A DNA stretch of 64,000 bases from Viridothelium virens. Taxonomy: Eukaryota; Ascomycota; Dothideomycetes; Trypetheliales; Trypetheliaceae. Shown here one piece after another: positions 10,964 to 22,459 of the stretch. Numbering within the stretch: position 1 is the first letter of the stretch; each line of letters opens with the position of its first letter. Both the position numbers and the translations under genes were made by a program. The stretch covers positions 124,001 through 188,000 of the forward strand of contig ML991772.1 in assembly GCA_010094025.1 (NCBI GenBank), in the 5' to 3' direction. The notes below the pieces were generated by a model, which was given only the letters and a program-made list of their open reading frames with translations, searched no databases and was not told the origin of the DNA.

Positions 10964-11937
10964 GCTGAGGTTAGGTAGTTTGGAGCTCGAAGCGCTTCGA
11001 ATGAAGCTCCGGAGGTAGACTGTGAGCCCCACGGTGGCTGCTATGGGGAGGATGGTAGAGAAAAGGAGCTTCCGAAGTGACAATTTCGCCGTATTTACAG
11101 ACGCCACGAAGTAAAGCAGCGAGCATCACAGGTTCGGATGTGTATTCAAGGATATTTATAGGATATGGAGGCATACAGGCACATAGCTCAAAAAGGTGTA
11201 GAGATGGCACGGACCGAAGGTGGGGCAACATCTGATGCCCCTTCCTAGGTAGACGTGTAATTATAGGAAGGCACTCTGCCTTCGGCTGCTGAGCTTTTGC
11301 CCGCCTCCGGTCGTCTCACCCCTACCTGGACGTGCTGAGCTGAGGTTACTCGCCCTAGAATGAGAGTAAAAGCTCTCGGAGGGTTTGTCCGCGTCCGATT
11401 TCTCTACGCTAGTGTGCTACCCCGGAACTGAAACGGTTGGATTTTTCAATACTGAACCCGGTTTGGAGACTCCTAAAACGGGATACGAAATGCATCGAGG
11501 CGTGTTTCCAGTTTTCGCACTGGCGCTTTCCCGCCTTGCTGGGTTTACCTTGAGATATCGTGGGGGTAGCATCGAGTCTGGCCTCTTCATATCGGGAGCT
11601 GGGTTTGTATGTCAGGCGATTGACAGATATTGATTTAATGAATGAGGGGGAAACTTTTAAGAAGCCCTGCAAGTACCTAAGTGGGGTCGATCTCGGTGAA
11701 TTTTGGCTGTAGATTGTGAAGGCGCAAGATTCCTTCCCGTGTATATTATTCATAGCTACCTAGGTATCATAAAACAACCTAAGCTGCAGAAAGCCATGTA
11801 TGCTACAGACCATTTGCAACCTGGAAGAGTCGAAGTAAGCCACCTAGCGTACTATGCTCCCGCAATCTGCTCTGCTCCCATCGTCATAGTGACTGAATGC
11901 TCTTCCGGCTTGGTGGCCGAGTCCCCCGTCATTTGTA
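10964..11937. other. Intergenic
   Basis: Upstream region of the PCMT gene and 3' flank of the next minus-strand gene. Contains a palindromic decamer, TACCTAGGTA, at 11757-11766. No gene recognised. Confidence 0.45.
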
Positions 11938-13246
11938 CTAGTCGTACAACTTCTCCTTCCTCGTGATTTTCTCGATGAGCTCATCTCTGACCGAGTCCTG
12001 CTGCTTGCTAGCAAATCTGTAGCTTGCCCAATTCGATGGCTCGATAGATACTCCCGGAAGATGGACAAATCGAACTTCATCCGCTTTCAATCCTTTCATA
12101 GTATCCATAAAATGGCGATCGAACTGCCTCAATTCTCTCTTGCCCTGAAAGCTCAACGAGAGCTTGCGGAGCTTCCCATGTCTTGCCAAGTTACGAAGGC
12201 AGCTGAGGAGCACGTCGTCGTACACGAAGCGACGCTCTTCGGGCGTCCAACACCGCCGATCGCCAGTAGGTGCTGCATCCTCGAAAGTGATAGTAAGGTC
12301 GCGCAGCATGCCCACGTTCTCTGGTCCGGCTTGGCGGAGAAAGCGTAGGAAATCTCTGTAACCGATCTCCGGATCTCCCTCGACAAAGGCCTTCCCTCGC
12401 AGCTGGCTGCGACGTTCGACGATGAACTTGTTCCCAGAATAAAGGAATGGACGTGCTTCACTGTGGATCTGGGAGCAGGTACGAAGAAGTTGACTGGAAC
12501 GACAAAAGTTTGAGGGATAGGCAAAGCAGAGTGGCTTTTCAGACTCGAAGACTAGATGGTACACCTGGTTGCGAAGCTCTGAAGCGAGAGTGAGAAAACC
12601 GATCTTCGTCGCATCATAGCTGCTGGACCGCGGTGAGTAAACATTGCTGAACCCCACCTCAAGATGACCCCGGGATTGGGTGACCAAAATCTGGCGATAG
12701 AGAGGATTGAGGTCTAATTGGAGCTGAATTGGCCCTTTGTGACCAGGTTCGACATTGATATTGAGGGTAACGGGCGCTAGAATGGTCGGAGATCCTTCGA
12801 GCTCGGGGCTTGATGCCGGAGAAAAGGAATATACTGAAGAAAGTGTTGGTGAAAGTGGTGGAGGCGGAGTGGGATCGCGAGGCACCCTCTTGACGCGTTT
12901 GAAGATGCTTGTTCAGTGTTAGTGCCACCGCGAGCTCCAAAGAGGTATGAAGAGTATAAGAGTGCATTGTAACGAACTTTGGTGCGAGATCAATGTCATC
13001 TTCAGCCGTCTCAGCCATTCCGTAACTCTTCTCATCTACTGATTCCTTCTCATCTTCATCACTAGCAATTAGGACGCTGTCCCAATCAACGAAACCGGAC
13101 CCCGTCAATTTCCGTCCCGCGCTCTTTCTAATGGGCCTTCCTGTTTTCGGGTTGCGCTGGGTGCCAAAGTCACCTTCGCCTAGTTCGGGGCTAGACGATT
13201 GCGAATGAGAGCGCTTGATGGGCATGTCGGAAGTCGCGGGGGCCAT
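11938..13246 (-). CDS. F-box-like/DUF7730-type fungal hypothetical protein
   Basis: Two exons. The first runs from ATG 13246 and encodes a basic and acidic low-complexity N terminus (MAPATSDMPIKRSHSQ...). The second encodes the globular part. The intron has donor GTTCGT and acceptor AACAAG, giving the join ...LAPNIFKRVKRVPRDP. Two blocks are characteristic of large fungal families often annotated as F-box-like or DUF7730: FLTLASELRNQVYHLVFE (the xLPxELRNxIY helix) and LLRTCSQIHSEARPFLYSGN. The central part mentions a RDFLRFLRQAGPENVGMLRDL helix, also typical. Whether a true Skp1-binding F-box exists cannot be decided. The intron donor is non-ideal, so the first exon is less certain than the second. 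Confidence 0.72.
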
Positions 13247-14453
13247 CAGCTGGGTCACCAAACAGCAAAAAGGGAGATGATCATGAAGAGATGGCGCGAG
13301 AGAAGCAGCTTGGAGTCATGAACCCGCAGCTGATCACTGGCGCGAGACTAGCGCCTGCTGGGTACGGTAAGAATATGGAAGGAACGGCATTATCGCTTCA
13401 CCGCAAAAGGATTATGAGGAGCGAAATGCCTCTCTTTCCAGCAGAATCGCGCACGAGAGTCGGCAATAAGTGAGGGGAGGATGGATCGACTAGGTACCTG
13501 ACTGGATTGGCGCGATCGAGACATCATATGGTGTGGAGCTTCTCGCTAGACTTGAGGCTGGATGCAATCACCACAAGCGCAGTGGGGATATCTTCCGTGG
13601 GTGGAAGTCCACCATTACCTGGTTGGAGTATTCCGAGAAGCAAGTGGGAGATGAAGCAGGGGGAAAGGTGCTTCGGGGCTACTCAGCTGAGCCGCAGATG
13701 TGTAACCTTCGGGTGGCAGCTGCCATCATCAAAAGTGAATGGAACTTAGAGCTTATGTTCAGATTTCCTAAGATGTATACGCTACTGCATCCATTAGCTT
13801 AGTCACACATGGGAATCACAACACAGATTCAAAGATATCCAAGTCTGATATTTTGATTAACCTCATTGACCGGACAGTAATTCTCTACCTTCGAATGCTG
13901 CTCCAGGTAGTCATCGCCTGCGTTGACAGAGTCTTTGTTTGCATTCTGGCGCACGCACTGCTCCTCGTTCAACACTGAGATTAGAGAAGAAAGCACGAAG
14001 AGTGACATAGTGCACAGTTATAAGCTGGCAACCGTCTGCAAGTCTCGCGAAGTGAAACACAACGATCCAATCAGAAGGTCTCAGGTTGTTCTTCCAAAGG
14101 TGGTGAAGTGGGCCCAGAACATGTCAACAGCACCCGCACTACTAGCTTACGCATGATAGGCGAGGGATACAGCTGTCACAAAGGCCGGCTCATCATCTTG
14201 GATTTAGTTGTGTGAAGAAAAGGAGAACACACACGAGAGGTGAAGTTCACAAGGAATGGCGGCCTCCGGGAGGCTAGCCTCAAATCGCTTAGCTCTGGTG
14301 TCATTCACTGATAGGCATCGGTGAGTGGGCGACTACTAGGTACCTATACCCTCGAATTAGCTTCCATCCCGTCATCTTCCATCACACTGGAAAACATTTT
14401 GAACAGCACCCGTAGCTGTCAAAGCACTCGCTCGCCAACCGAAGGGTAGCACC
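13247..14453. other. Intergenic, 1.2 kb
   Basis: Between divergently read genes. Holds two copies of the palindrome AGGTACCT (13492-13499, and TAGGTACCTA at 14337-14346). No frame here has a recognisable domain. Confidence 0.45.
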
Positions 14454-16259
14454 ATGGCGCTTCTTCGGTGCAGAGCGTCTCACTCCCTTATTTTTCAAAG
14501 CCTCAGAAGACCAATTGCTGAAAGATGCAATGCTCCTAGCCGTGCCGCCCAGATGCGGGGCATGGCCTCTATGTCTACTGATGGTCAGATCAAGGTATTT
14601 TCCTCATGCTGTCGTCTTGAGATAGTCTGAATGTTGAAAATGCATTTAGCTACTCTCGGCCCACCTAGAAGAAGCCGACCCTACAGTCTTTGACATTGTC
14701 AGAAAAGTATGACCTTATCTTCCGTCTTGTATCTAAACATTTCATTGACATGTGGCCTCATGACATAGGAAGAGCGGAGACAAAAGCACTTCATCAATCT
14801 CATACCGTCCGAAAACTTTACCTCTCGTGCTGTCCTCGATGCCTTAGGAAGTGTGATGCAAAGTAGGTTGAGGGCACAAAATGAGATGGGCGAAGTCCAG
14901 CTACTAAGTGACTCGTCCGTATAGACAAGTACTCCGAAGGCTATCCCGGCGCAAGATACTATGGAGGCAATGAGCATATCGATGAAGCTGAGAGACTATG
15001 TCAGCAACGGGCACTCGAGACCTTTAGCTTAAAGCCGGAAGAATGGGGGGTCAATGTTCAACGTAAGCCTGAATTAATTTATCGTGGTGATCGTGACTCA
15101 AAAAAATTGCACAGCTTTATCCGGATCCCCTGCGAATCTGTATGCTTACTCTGCACTTCTCAACGCTCATGATCGAATAATGGGCCTGGACCTTCCCCAC
15201 GGCGGTCATCTTTCCCACGGTTATCAAATTCCAACGAAGAAGATTTCAGCGATATCAAAATATTTCGAGACTTTCCCATACCGATTGAATGAAAGCACGG
15301 GTTTGATAGATTACCAAAAACTTGAGGAGTTGGCAATGCTATACAGGCCCAGAATAGTCATAGCAGGCACGTCGGCATATAGTCGCCTCATCGAGTATGA
15401 ACGAATGCGAGAGATATGTGATAAGGTCGGAGCGTACCTGCTCAGTGATATGGCACACATTTCTGGGCTGGTCGCTGGTGGAGTCATTCCATCTCCATTC
15501 CCGTCTTCAGATGTTGTCACTACTACAACCCATAAATCCTTGCGAGGTCCTCGAGGTGCCATGATCTTTTTCCGTAAAGGAGTACGAAGGACCGACAAAA
15601 AAGGAGTCGAAGAGAAATACGATCTTGAAGGTCCAATAAATGCTTCGGTTTTTCCAGGACATCAAGGTGGGCCTCATAATCATACTATCACGGCTTTGGC
15701 CGTGGCCTTGCAACAAGCTCAAAAACCCGAGTTCAAGGAATACCAGCAGACTGTCCTTGCAAATGCAAAATCTCTTGCCGGCAGACTAGGCAATTCCAAG
15801 GCAGAAGGCGGCCTGGGCTATAATATCGTCAGTGGTGGCACTGACAACCATCTAGTCCTGGTGGATCTCAAAGATCGCGGTGTTGACGGGGCCCGGGTAG
15901 AAAGAGTTCTTGAGCTAGTGGGGGTAGCAAGTAATAAAAATACGGTTCCAGGCGATAAGTCTGCGATGAAACCGGGCGGTCTACGCATGGGCACGCCAGC
16001 CATGACCACTCGAGGATTCCAACCAGAAGACTTCCGAAGGGTGGCAGATATTGTGCACAACGCTGTAGGAATCACGCAGAAGCTTGACAAAGTGGCACGA
16101 GAGCAAGCAGAATCTTCAGGCCGCAAGAATCCGGGCAGTGTTGCTGCTTTCAGAGATCACTTGGGTGAAGGTGAAAATTTTCCTGAGATAATTACTCTGA
16201 GGAAGGAAGTCGAAGATTGGGTTGGAACCTTCAGTCTGCCATGGACACCATCTTCTTGA
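14454..16259 (+). CDS. Serine hydroxymethyltransferase, mitochondrial type
   Basis: SHMT is a PLP enzyme interconverting serine plus tetrahydrofolate with glycine plus 5,10-methylene-THF. Exons 14454-14594, 14650-14706, 14769-14862, 14925-15062 and 15115-16259 join to 524 residues. The first ~43 residues ([20 protein letters not shown]...) are Arg/Ser/Leu-rich and nearly free of acids, as in mitochondrial presequences. Core motifs: [46 protein letters not shown] and the PLP-lysine block [13 protein letters not shown]. The C terminus carries TRGF and a VADIVHNAV helix. Length and motifs match the mitochondrial fungal isoform. All four introns are short (54-62 bases). Confidence 0.97.
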
Positions 16260-16727
16260 TTTCGATAGCGTCTTGTAATGCGAAGGACGAGTATTGGCCC
16301 TGGCGTTGGTTATTCTGGACGAGCTTCGAACGAATAGCATCTCAACGGCGCTCTGCGGTCTGTACATATCAACTATTACTCTCTTGATCCGTGGATAAAG
16401 CTTACACGTATTTGGACTATGTCCAAGATAAGCTAAATGAAACACTAGGATTTTCTGTTCGTTGTTGCACCTAATTTTCAACACTCAATGGACACTCTGT
16501 AGGCATGAGGTTCTCCACACGTTCGATCCTCATGTGTTCGTGTCGTTATCACTCAAAGCACTCATTCACTTTACAGCTCGCAGAAAGGGACACAAACCCC
16601 CTTTCCTGATATACGTCTCACCTTCAAAGGGATACCTACAAGATTTTGCCTCTGGCCCCAACGTCGCCTCCTAAACGTCACGTTCACCATCCAATCAATT
16701 GTCGATCTTTCAATACTTCTACTGACC
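16260..16727. other. Intergenic
   Basis: 3' flank of SHMT and promoter of the next plus-strand gene. Nothing specific seen. Confidence 0.45.
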
Positions 16728-17474
16728 ATGGCACCGATATCCACTTCGGGACCGCTGACAACAAAAGATGACATCACAAACCTCATAAAGCTTGTTGTCT
16801 CTATCTTCAGCAAGGTCGTGTCTACCGCATCCTCTGTTTCGAGCTCTCAGGTCTTGCCAGAGCCCCCCAATGGACCCCACCTCCACTCACGATCTAACCA
16901 ACCCACTAAAGCTATGCCTGATACCGTTGCGCATGTGGGTGTCGTCACCGCCATCGCAATCAGCGGCTGTGTGGTTATCGGGATCGTACTCTACCTCAGG
17001 TTTCGCGGCATCTTTGGCATCTGCTTCCGCGTAAGTTTTCGCCACATGTCTCCTCGCAGAACCGCTTTCGCGCTCACGGCAACTCTTGTGCGACGCGCAA
17101 CCGGTCGGCGGACTATGGGGATCAATCGCGTCTTAGAAAGATGGCAAGAAACTTTGGCAGCTATGCGCCAGCACATAGTTAACGACAGGGTCCACCAGGC
17201 GATTCACGAGATAATTAATCAGGCGATGTCGCGAGCAACAGCTGGAACCCACAGTGCGGAAGGAGGATCTCAACAGCGACGAACCCACTGCCGCTCGCGC
17301 TCGGAGCCGATCGCAGGCTCCAACCCGATTGCGCTGGCGGAGCAACGTAGAGCTCGTGATGATACTTATGCATTGCCCCAGCTCAGTCTTGGAGGCAGCG
17401 TGAGATCGGAGTCATGGTTGGGTCCCGGTGGGCGAGTTAGTCATGAGCATACGGCAATATCTGAGGTGGAATGA
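16728..17474 (+). CDS. Hypothetical single-pass membrane protein
   Basis: Intronless 248-residue frame with a good start context (GACCATGG). I do not recognise the family. A Ser/Thr/Pro-rich segment occupies residues 1-65. One strong membrane helix at about 69-93 (VGVVTAIAISGCVVIGIVLY) is followed by basic residues. The remainder is Arg-rich, with a helical segment around WQETLAAMRQHIVNDRVHQAIHEI and a low-complexity C terminus. The positive-inside pattern suggests the long Arg-rich part faces the cytosol. The gene shares its downstream intergenic space with a MITE-like element. It could be a lineage-specific gene; the start context and codon composition favour a real gene. Confidence 0.55.
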   Translation: MAPISTSGPLTTKDDITNLIKLVVSIFSKVVSTASSVSSSQVLPEPPNGPHLHSRSNQPTKAMPDTVAHVGVVTAIAISGCVVIGIVLYLRFRGIFGICFRVSFRHMSPRRTAFALTATLVRRATGRRTMGINRVLERWQETLAAMRQHIVNDRVHQAIHEIINQAMSRATAGTHSAEGGSQQRRTHCRSRSEPIAGSNPIALAEQRRARDDTYALPQLSLGGSVRSESWLGPGGRVSHEHTAISEVE

Positions 17475-17612
17475 CGGGAATGCGGTCTACTGTGGCACAG
17501 AGAGGGAGGGGGGTTACCAATTTTCTGACGGATGTTGAAATTCTACTTTACCTCTATCTGAAATACATTGATTTACAAACAATCAGTCAATTGCTCCATT
17601 ACGTCTACCCTA

Positions 17613-17783
17613 CCGCGGCTGGGGGGTTCCCCAACTGAATTTTCATAAAATGGTATTTTAACTTTACTGCTATGATCTCGTTGGCCCATGTTGAGGGGGT
17701 GTTAACATGGGCCAAAAAGGTCATAGCAGTAAAGTTGAAATACCATTTTACTAATTACCAGTTGAGGCACCCCCCAATCGCGG
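17613..17783. mobile_element. MITE-like foldback element with TA target-site duplication
   Basis: Two arms of about 80 bases are near-perfect inverted copies separated by a loop of roughly 15 bases. The left arm opens CCGCGGCTGGGGGGTTCC at 17613, and the right arm ends with its complement, CCCCCCAATCGCGG, at 17783. Inside, the block from AAAATGGTATTT through CTTTACTGCTATGA to GGCCCATGTT is repeated in reverse complement, with a few mismatches. TA flanks both ends (17611-17612 and 17784-17785), as left by Tc1/mariner-type transposases. There is no coding capacity. It sits between two convergent genes, 22 bases from the stop of the reductase, so transcripts of that gene may contain the hairpin. 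Confidence 0.8.
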
Positions 17784-17806
17784 TAAGGTATTTTCGAGCA
17801 GCTGCC

Positions 17807-18952
17807 TTACTCTGCCTGGGCAAGCTCTGCCTTTACCTTTTCCAGCTCCTGCTGCTGTCCCGGCGCTTTCGCGACCTCCAATACATGTCCCACCACACCC
17901 CTAACCATCTCCTCAAAACCCTTATGCTTGATCCCCAGCACCTCCTCCGCATCCTTCACGTCTGCACCTGCATGCACAGCCGGCTGCTTCCCATCATTCG
18001 GCAGCACACCCTGCTCCACCTCCGCCGGGAACACCTTCTTCACAATCTTCAACGCATCCTCCCACTGCACTCCATCCTTAGCCTCCCCGCCCACAACAAA
18101 ACTCCTCGTCCCCTTCTGTCCTACCTTCACCCCCGGCGCCAGCGCCTTGACATGCGCCCCCGCCACATCATCCAGATGCACTACCGTCCCAGGAATCGGC
18201 ACAGGCGACTTCCTCCCCAGCACCATCTGCGCAACGAAGGAATTCGACCCGCTGATCGCCTCCCTGACACTCGTTGCAAGCTCGTTCGCGCCCAGAATAA
18301 ATGGCGGATGGACATGCACGAGATCAAATGAAACCGCCGCATCGCCAGCCCCTCCCCTATGCCTATGCATCCACGCCTCAGCCTCATTCAGCGCAACCGC
18401 CTTCGCCACAGTGTAGACAGGGAAGTCAGCCCCCGGCTCTGTGGGCAGCTCTGGGCTAGGCGTGCGAGCGAACGGCGTACGGGCGGAAGGCGTGAAGTAC
18501 GCGGAGCCAGAGTAGAAGGTAGCGAAGTCGACAAGGCCGACGACAGACGACGTGACGACGATGCGCTGCAGCTGGGGCCCGCTGTGTTGCCGAGCCGACT
18601 CGAGCAGGTTGAGGGTGCCGTCGACGGCGGGCTTGACGTAGACGGAGGAGTAGTCGGAGGGCGCGACGGGCTGGTCGGACGGCAGCGGCGATGCGATGTG
18701 GATGATGTGGGTGACGTCGCGGACTGCGTCGTCGTAGGCGCCTGGGATGGTGAGGTCGGGGACGGTGACGAAGGTGAGGGGTGAGTCCAGGTGGTTGAAG
18801 CGTTGGATGGAGGGGGCGTTGAGAATCTTTTGGGCTTTGGATGGGTCGCGGAGTGCGGCACGGACTTTGTAGCCGGCTTCGAGGGCGAGGACGAGAGTGC
18901 GAAATCCGAGGTGGCCTGTTGTACCGGTAATGAGGATGAGATCGCCTGCCAT
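17807..18952 (-). CDS. Extended SDR reductase (dihydroflavonol reductase-like)
   Basis: Intronless, 381 residues. It is an NAD(P)-dependent epimerase/dehydratase-fold reductase, close in style to dihydroflavonol 4-reductase, cinnamoyl-CoA reductase and yeast Gre2. Rossmann motif GTTGHLG at residues 10-16 is preceded by ILIT. THIIHIASP is the conserved strand after the cofactor site. TSS in IVVTSSVVG and YTVAK supply the Ser-Tyr-Lys catalytic set. The block VHVHPPFILG is also typical. The substrate cannot be named. The C terminus (about 40 residues, QQQELEKVKAELAQAE) is a charged helical extension beyond the usual fold. Base composition is notably GC-rich relative to the flanks. Confidence 0.88.
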   Translation of the reverse strand: MAGDLILITGTTGHLGFRTLVLALEAGYKVRAALRDPSKAQKILNAPSIQRFNHLDSPLTFVTVPDLTIPGAYDDAVRDVTHIIHIASPLPSDQPVAPSDYSSVYVKPAVDGTLNLLESARQHSGPQLQRIVVTSSVVGLVDFATFYSGSAYFTPSARTPFARTPSPELPTEPGADFPVYTVAKAVALNEAEAWMHRHRGGAGDAAVSFDLVHVHPPFILGANELATSVREAISGSNSFVAQMVLGRKSPVPIPGTVVHLDDVAGAHVKALAPGVKVGQKGTRSFVVGGEAKDGVQWEDALKIVKKVFPAEVEQGVLPNDGKQPAVHAGADVKDAEEVLGIKHKGFEEMVRGVVGHVLEVAKAPGQQQELEKVKAELAQAE

Positions 18953-21900
18953 TGTAAGTAGTCTAGTAGGTTCGGTATGATTGTAGGAATTGGTTAGTTG
19001 TCTATGAGGTTTGAAAGTGGTGCTCTGATTGCTACCCTACATGGACGGGCTCTAGCGACTGAAACGACTTTTAAATATTTTCGGCTCACCGGAAAAAGGT
19101 AATCAATGTTTGTTTGGTCTGACAGAACATAATGTGTCACATAACATAAGAGAAGATGAATAACAGCTCAATCTGGAAGTAAACAAAACGTGATACTTAG
19201 GGAAATTTAATCATCTGTTGTTCAAAATTCATGTCGCAACTGTCGAGATGGCTTCGTTAGCATAGCTGATCATCAACCAGGAATTCGCTTATGTAAGAAT
19301 CCTTGAAATTCCCCCTAAGCATAAGGAACTCATACCACTCCAAGACTTGCATCGTCAGCCTCTTTAGCTTGCAGTATATAAGCATTCTAAAAGTAAGCTG
19401 TGGTGTAAATGGGACCTTGCGATGATTAAGGTAGGTTTAGGCGGGGGGTCACGAATGCGCACAGCGACAGTCTCAGCGCAGCCGACTAATCTCTAGAAAC
19501 AAATTGAACACGAGATTTGACAGCGAGAGACGGATCTGGGAAGGAGAGACATTGCTATCAAGCTGTACGGTAAGGAAAATGCTCTCCGCCAAGACAGACA
19601 TGTAGACCGGGAGGGTAGAAAGTCTCACAAGGACTCCAGGTAAGTAGCCTACCGCGATGCCATCTTGACCAGTCGGATGAGACGCAACGCGTCAGGCATT
19701 TCGCTCACAATCACCATCAAACTCCCCGGATAATAGATACCTGGCTTCGTCATAAGTCATGGTATTCCAAAGAAAGAATACGAATGACAAAAAAGATCTT
19801 TCGACCTGCCATCCAATTGTCCTTGTCCTTTCTATGCACTCGGTGAGCTGGGTTCTCTTCCATGATTTCCACTTCGTTGGAACTCCCCTACCCCCGTCTG
19901 AGCGTGTCTCTGCCTTGGCAATTGTGCAAAGGAAAAGGGATTCGGCATCGGCAGTTGATCCACCGGTTGGTAGGATATCGTGATTTGATGATGTCGCAGG
20001 GGCAAATCATAGCGAATCCAAATCATTCTTGCCTGCTGCAACTCTACTGGAGACTTGAGTACTGCAGGACAGCCTATTTTAGATCTTGTTTGATCGTATA
20101 ACAGCCGAGATTTCCATTAGTGGATGTAATTCTCCATCACGAAGGTCAGAACCCTAAATCCGGGAGCCGGACCGATCGTGCTAATATAATGTGGTGCTAA
20201 CCATGTAGCAGATGGGATCGGATTCGATCGCCTCTGCGCGAGATGCCTAGTCTTTGCGGGTCCGTAGATTATTTCAAGTACTCCGTAGTAAATAGCCAAC
20301 TTGCTTTCCACATATGTTTCCTCAGAGTCCTGGAAGGTATCCATCAGGTACGGTTCAAGATTTCGACTCGGGACCGGACCACTGACACAAAGACCATGCC
20401 CAAGACAATGTGAGATTCAGAAGTCATAGCCGCAGTGTTGGCGCTGCTGAAGATTACATGCAATGTTTTACTGCGGGAACGAAACTACCCGTCTAAATAA
20501 GCGCAGGCGACTGAAACAGCATGCGCATCAAACACCCCCGAAAGAGGCATTTCTGATCCTTAGGGTTAGACGGTGCTGCCAAAACAGTGCGCGAGAGATT
20601 GATTTCGGATCGGCTCTTTCCTCCGGTTCTTGTGTGCCCTGCACAATTGCCGACTCGATTCGATCCACAGAATGATGTGGCTGTGTTATCTATCGGTGCG
20701 CTTATCACACCTGTGCGCCGATTTTGTATAGACTGAGAAGGTCAGAAGAGTCGATTCGCAAAGCAAAGACCATCTTTGCGTGTATCAAGGTCATTGGTTA
20801 TCGTAATCATACGCAGCAGAGACGAACGTGGGGATCTGGCGCGGTCTAGGCATGTCGTCACCGTCAACATCGGTGAATGTGGAGCCGGCTTGATCATTGG
20901 CAGACATCAACCATGATACGGCCCACAGAGTCGTGGAGCAGAGATCACTATTGTTAACTTTGGTGAGTCGTATTATTTGCGTAATAGCCTTGTCTTACTA
21001 GTTATCTTATGTAGTGCTGACGCAGGGACAGATGTGACGCCTCACTGGCCTCAGGATTGATGTGGTGCGGATCTCCCCTGATTAGCAACGAAAGAGGAAA
21101 AGTGATCAATGTTTGGTACATGTGAGCTTGCTGAATTTTCAGGAGCGTCCGCAGTATCACAACCTTAATCTCCAGTACCGATAAGTTGGACCTCTCAAGG
21201 CCAGTCAGAGAGGAGCGGCGTGGATACAGGATAAGAGGTGGTGACGCAGTGTGAAAGAGCTTGAAACCTGGAGAACGAGAGGAGGCCGGCCAGATGGAGA
21301 AGCGAGTGGGACCTCATAGCCTCGAAGCTTAATTTTTAACGGATAGCTTTCACCCTTCTGCATACTTAGGGCCGTCCATTAGAATAGTTTATATCCGGAT
21401 GATGAAGAGGGTCAAGCCAAACCTCATCGTTTCAGAGGGACGGCTGCTGAGTCGGCACCTCGGCAATCATTTCCCTGCCTCGAGCCACGCTAGGATGTAC
21501 GGGAGATCTTCCACATCCTGACCTAGTCGACCTTTCGACTATAGCCACTGACGATCATAGAACAAGTGGTGCCTGCAGGGTAGGGAGCACCTTCTCGGTC
21601 AGACCTTCCAGCATCGCCCGGACATGGACCGTTTGATGCCACATGCTTCTTGGCCAGGGCGATCGCAGCGTATCCAGATTCGCGACCGAGCTTACCGAAC
21701 AATCAACCCCTCCCCTCCTCCGAGGCGCGCCTCCTCAGGAATCTCCAATTCCTAAGTAATGCTTCATCACTATCACATGCATATGTGGGGTCTAAGGCAT
21801 GCTGGTAGGTCTTCAGCATCCTTCTGACCACGGTGAGCGTGATTACCCTACAGAATTTCGAGTCTGGAACTGGTGAGAAACATTTCTCGCGTCTGGCTAG

Positions 21901-22459
21901 AGGCGTCGTTTTGTCTCATCTGGACTTTTAACTTTTACCTCTCAGCGACGCTCCAGTCCTTGTTTCGTCCGTTGTCCGGAAACAGTCCATGCGTCTGGTT
22001 CACGCGTGTCTGCTTCGAAAATGGCGCAAAGACATACCCACGTATGACTAGTTAGGCGTCTTTCTTCCCACTCGATCTTGGCTACGACTAAGTTCGCCAT
22101 GCGACGGGACCTGCCACTTCATGGACCAGGTTTTGGCCGTCCCGCCATCAATTTCCCCTGGCGTCCTCTAGAAATGTCGTAGCCACTCTAGCCATGTGCG
22201 AGGGATTTGGTGCTCCGTGGTGTTTGAATCCTTTCCTTATTCGGTGTCATGTGGAGACTGCCCTTCGCTCTATAGCTGCTGCTTTAATATACCCCTGACT
22301 GGCTCCCTTCGAACTTGCACTTCGTGCTACCTGTTTTTGAGATCTTCAGCACATGCCACCAGCAGCCTCGTGGCACAACAGAGAAGCTTATCGTTCTTAC
22401 ATTGTTTCCTCACCTTCTGTTGTGTCTATACTCTTCAATCACCTTCTCGTTCGTATGCT
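18953..22459. other. Gene-free stretch of 3.5 kb
   Basis: No frame over about 75 codons has a recognisable domain and no transposon coding remnant could be identified. The first few hundred bases include the reductase promoter and the last few hundred that of the rhodopsin-domain gene. The rest could hold decayed sequence or noncoding RNA; I cannot tell. Confidence 0.4.

Noticed and set aside
10964-11107. N-terminal extension of the isoaspartate methyltransferase with a membrane segment
   Set aside because: The frame opens only with GTG and an upstream in-frame stop precedes it; the conserved family start is the ATG at 10963.
18953-22459. Possible transposon or hidden gene in the 3.5-kb gap
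   Set aside because: No transposase, reverse transcriptase or terminal repeat signature could be found by reading.
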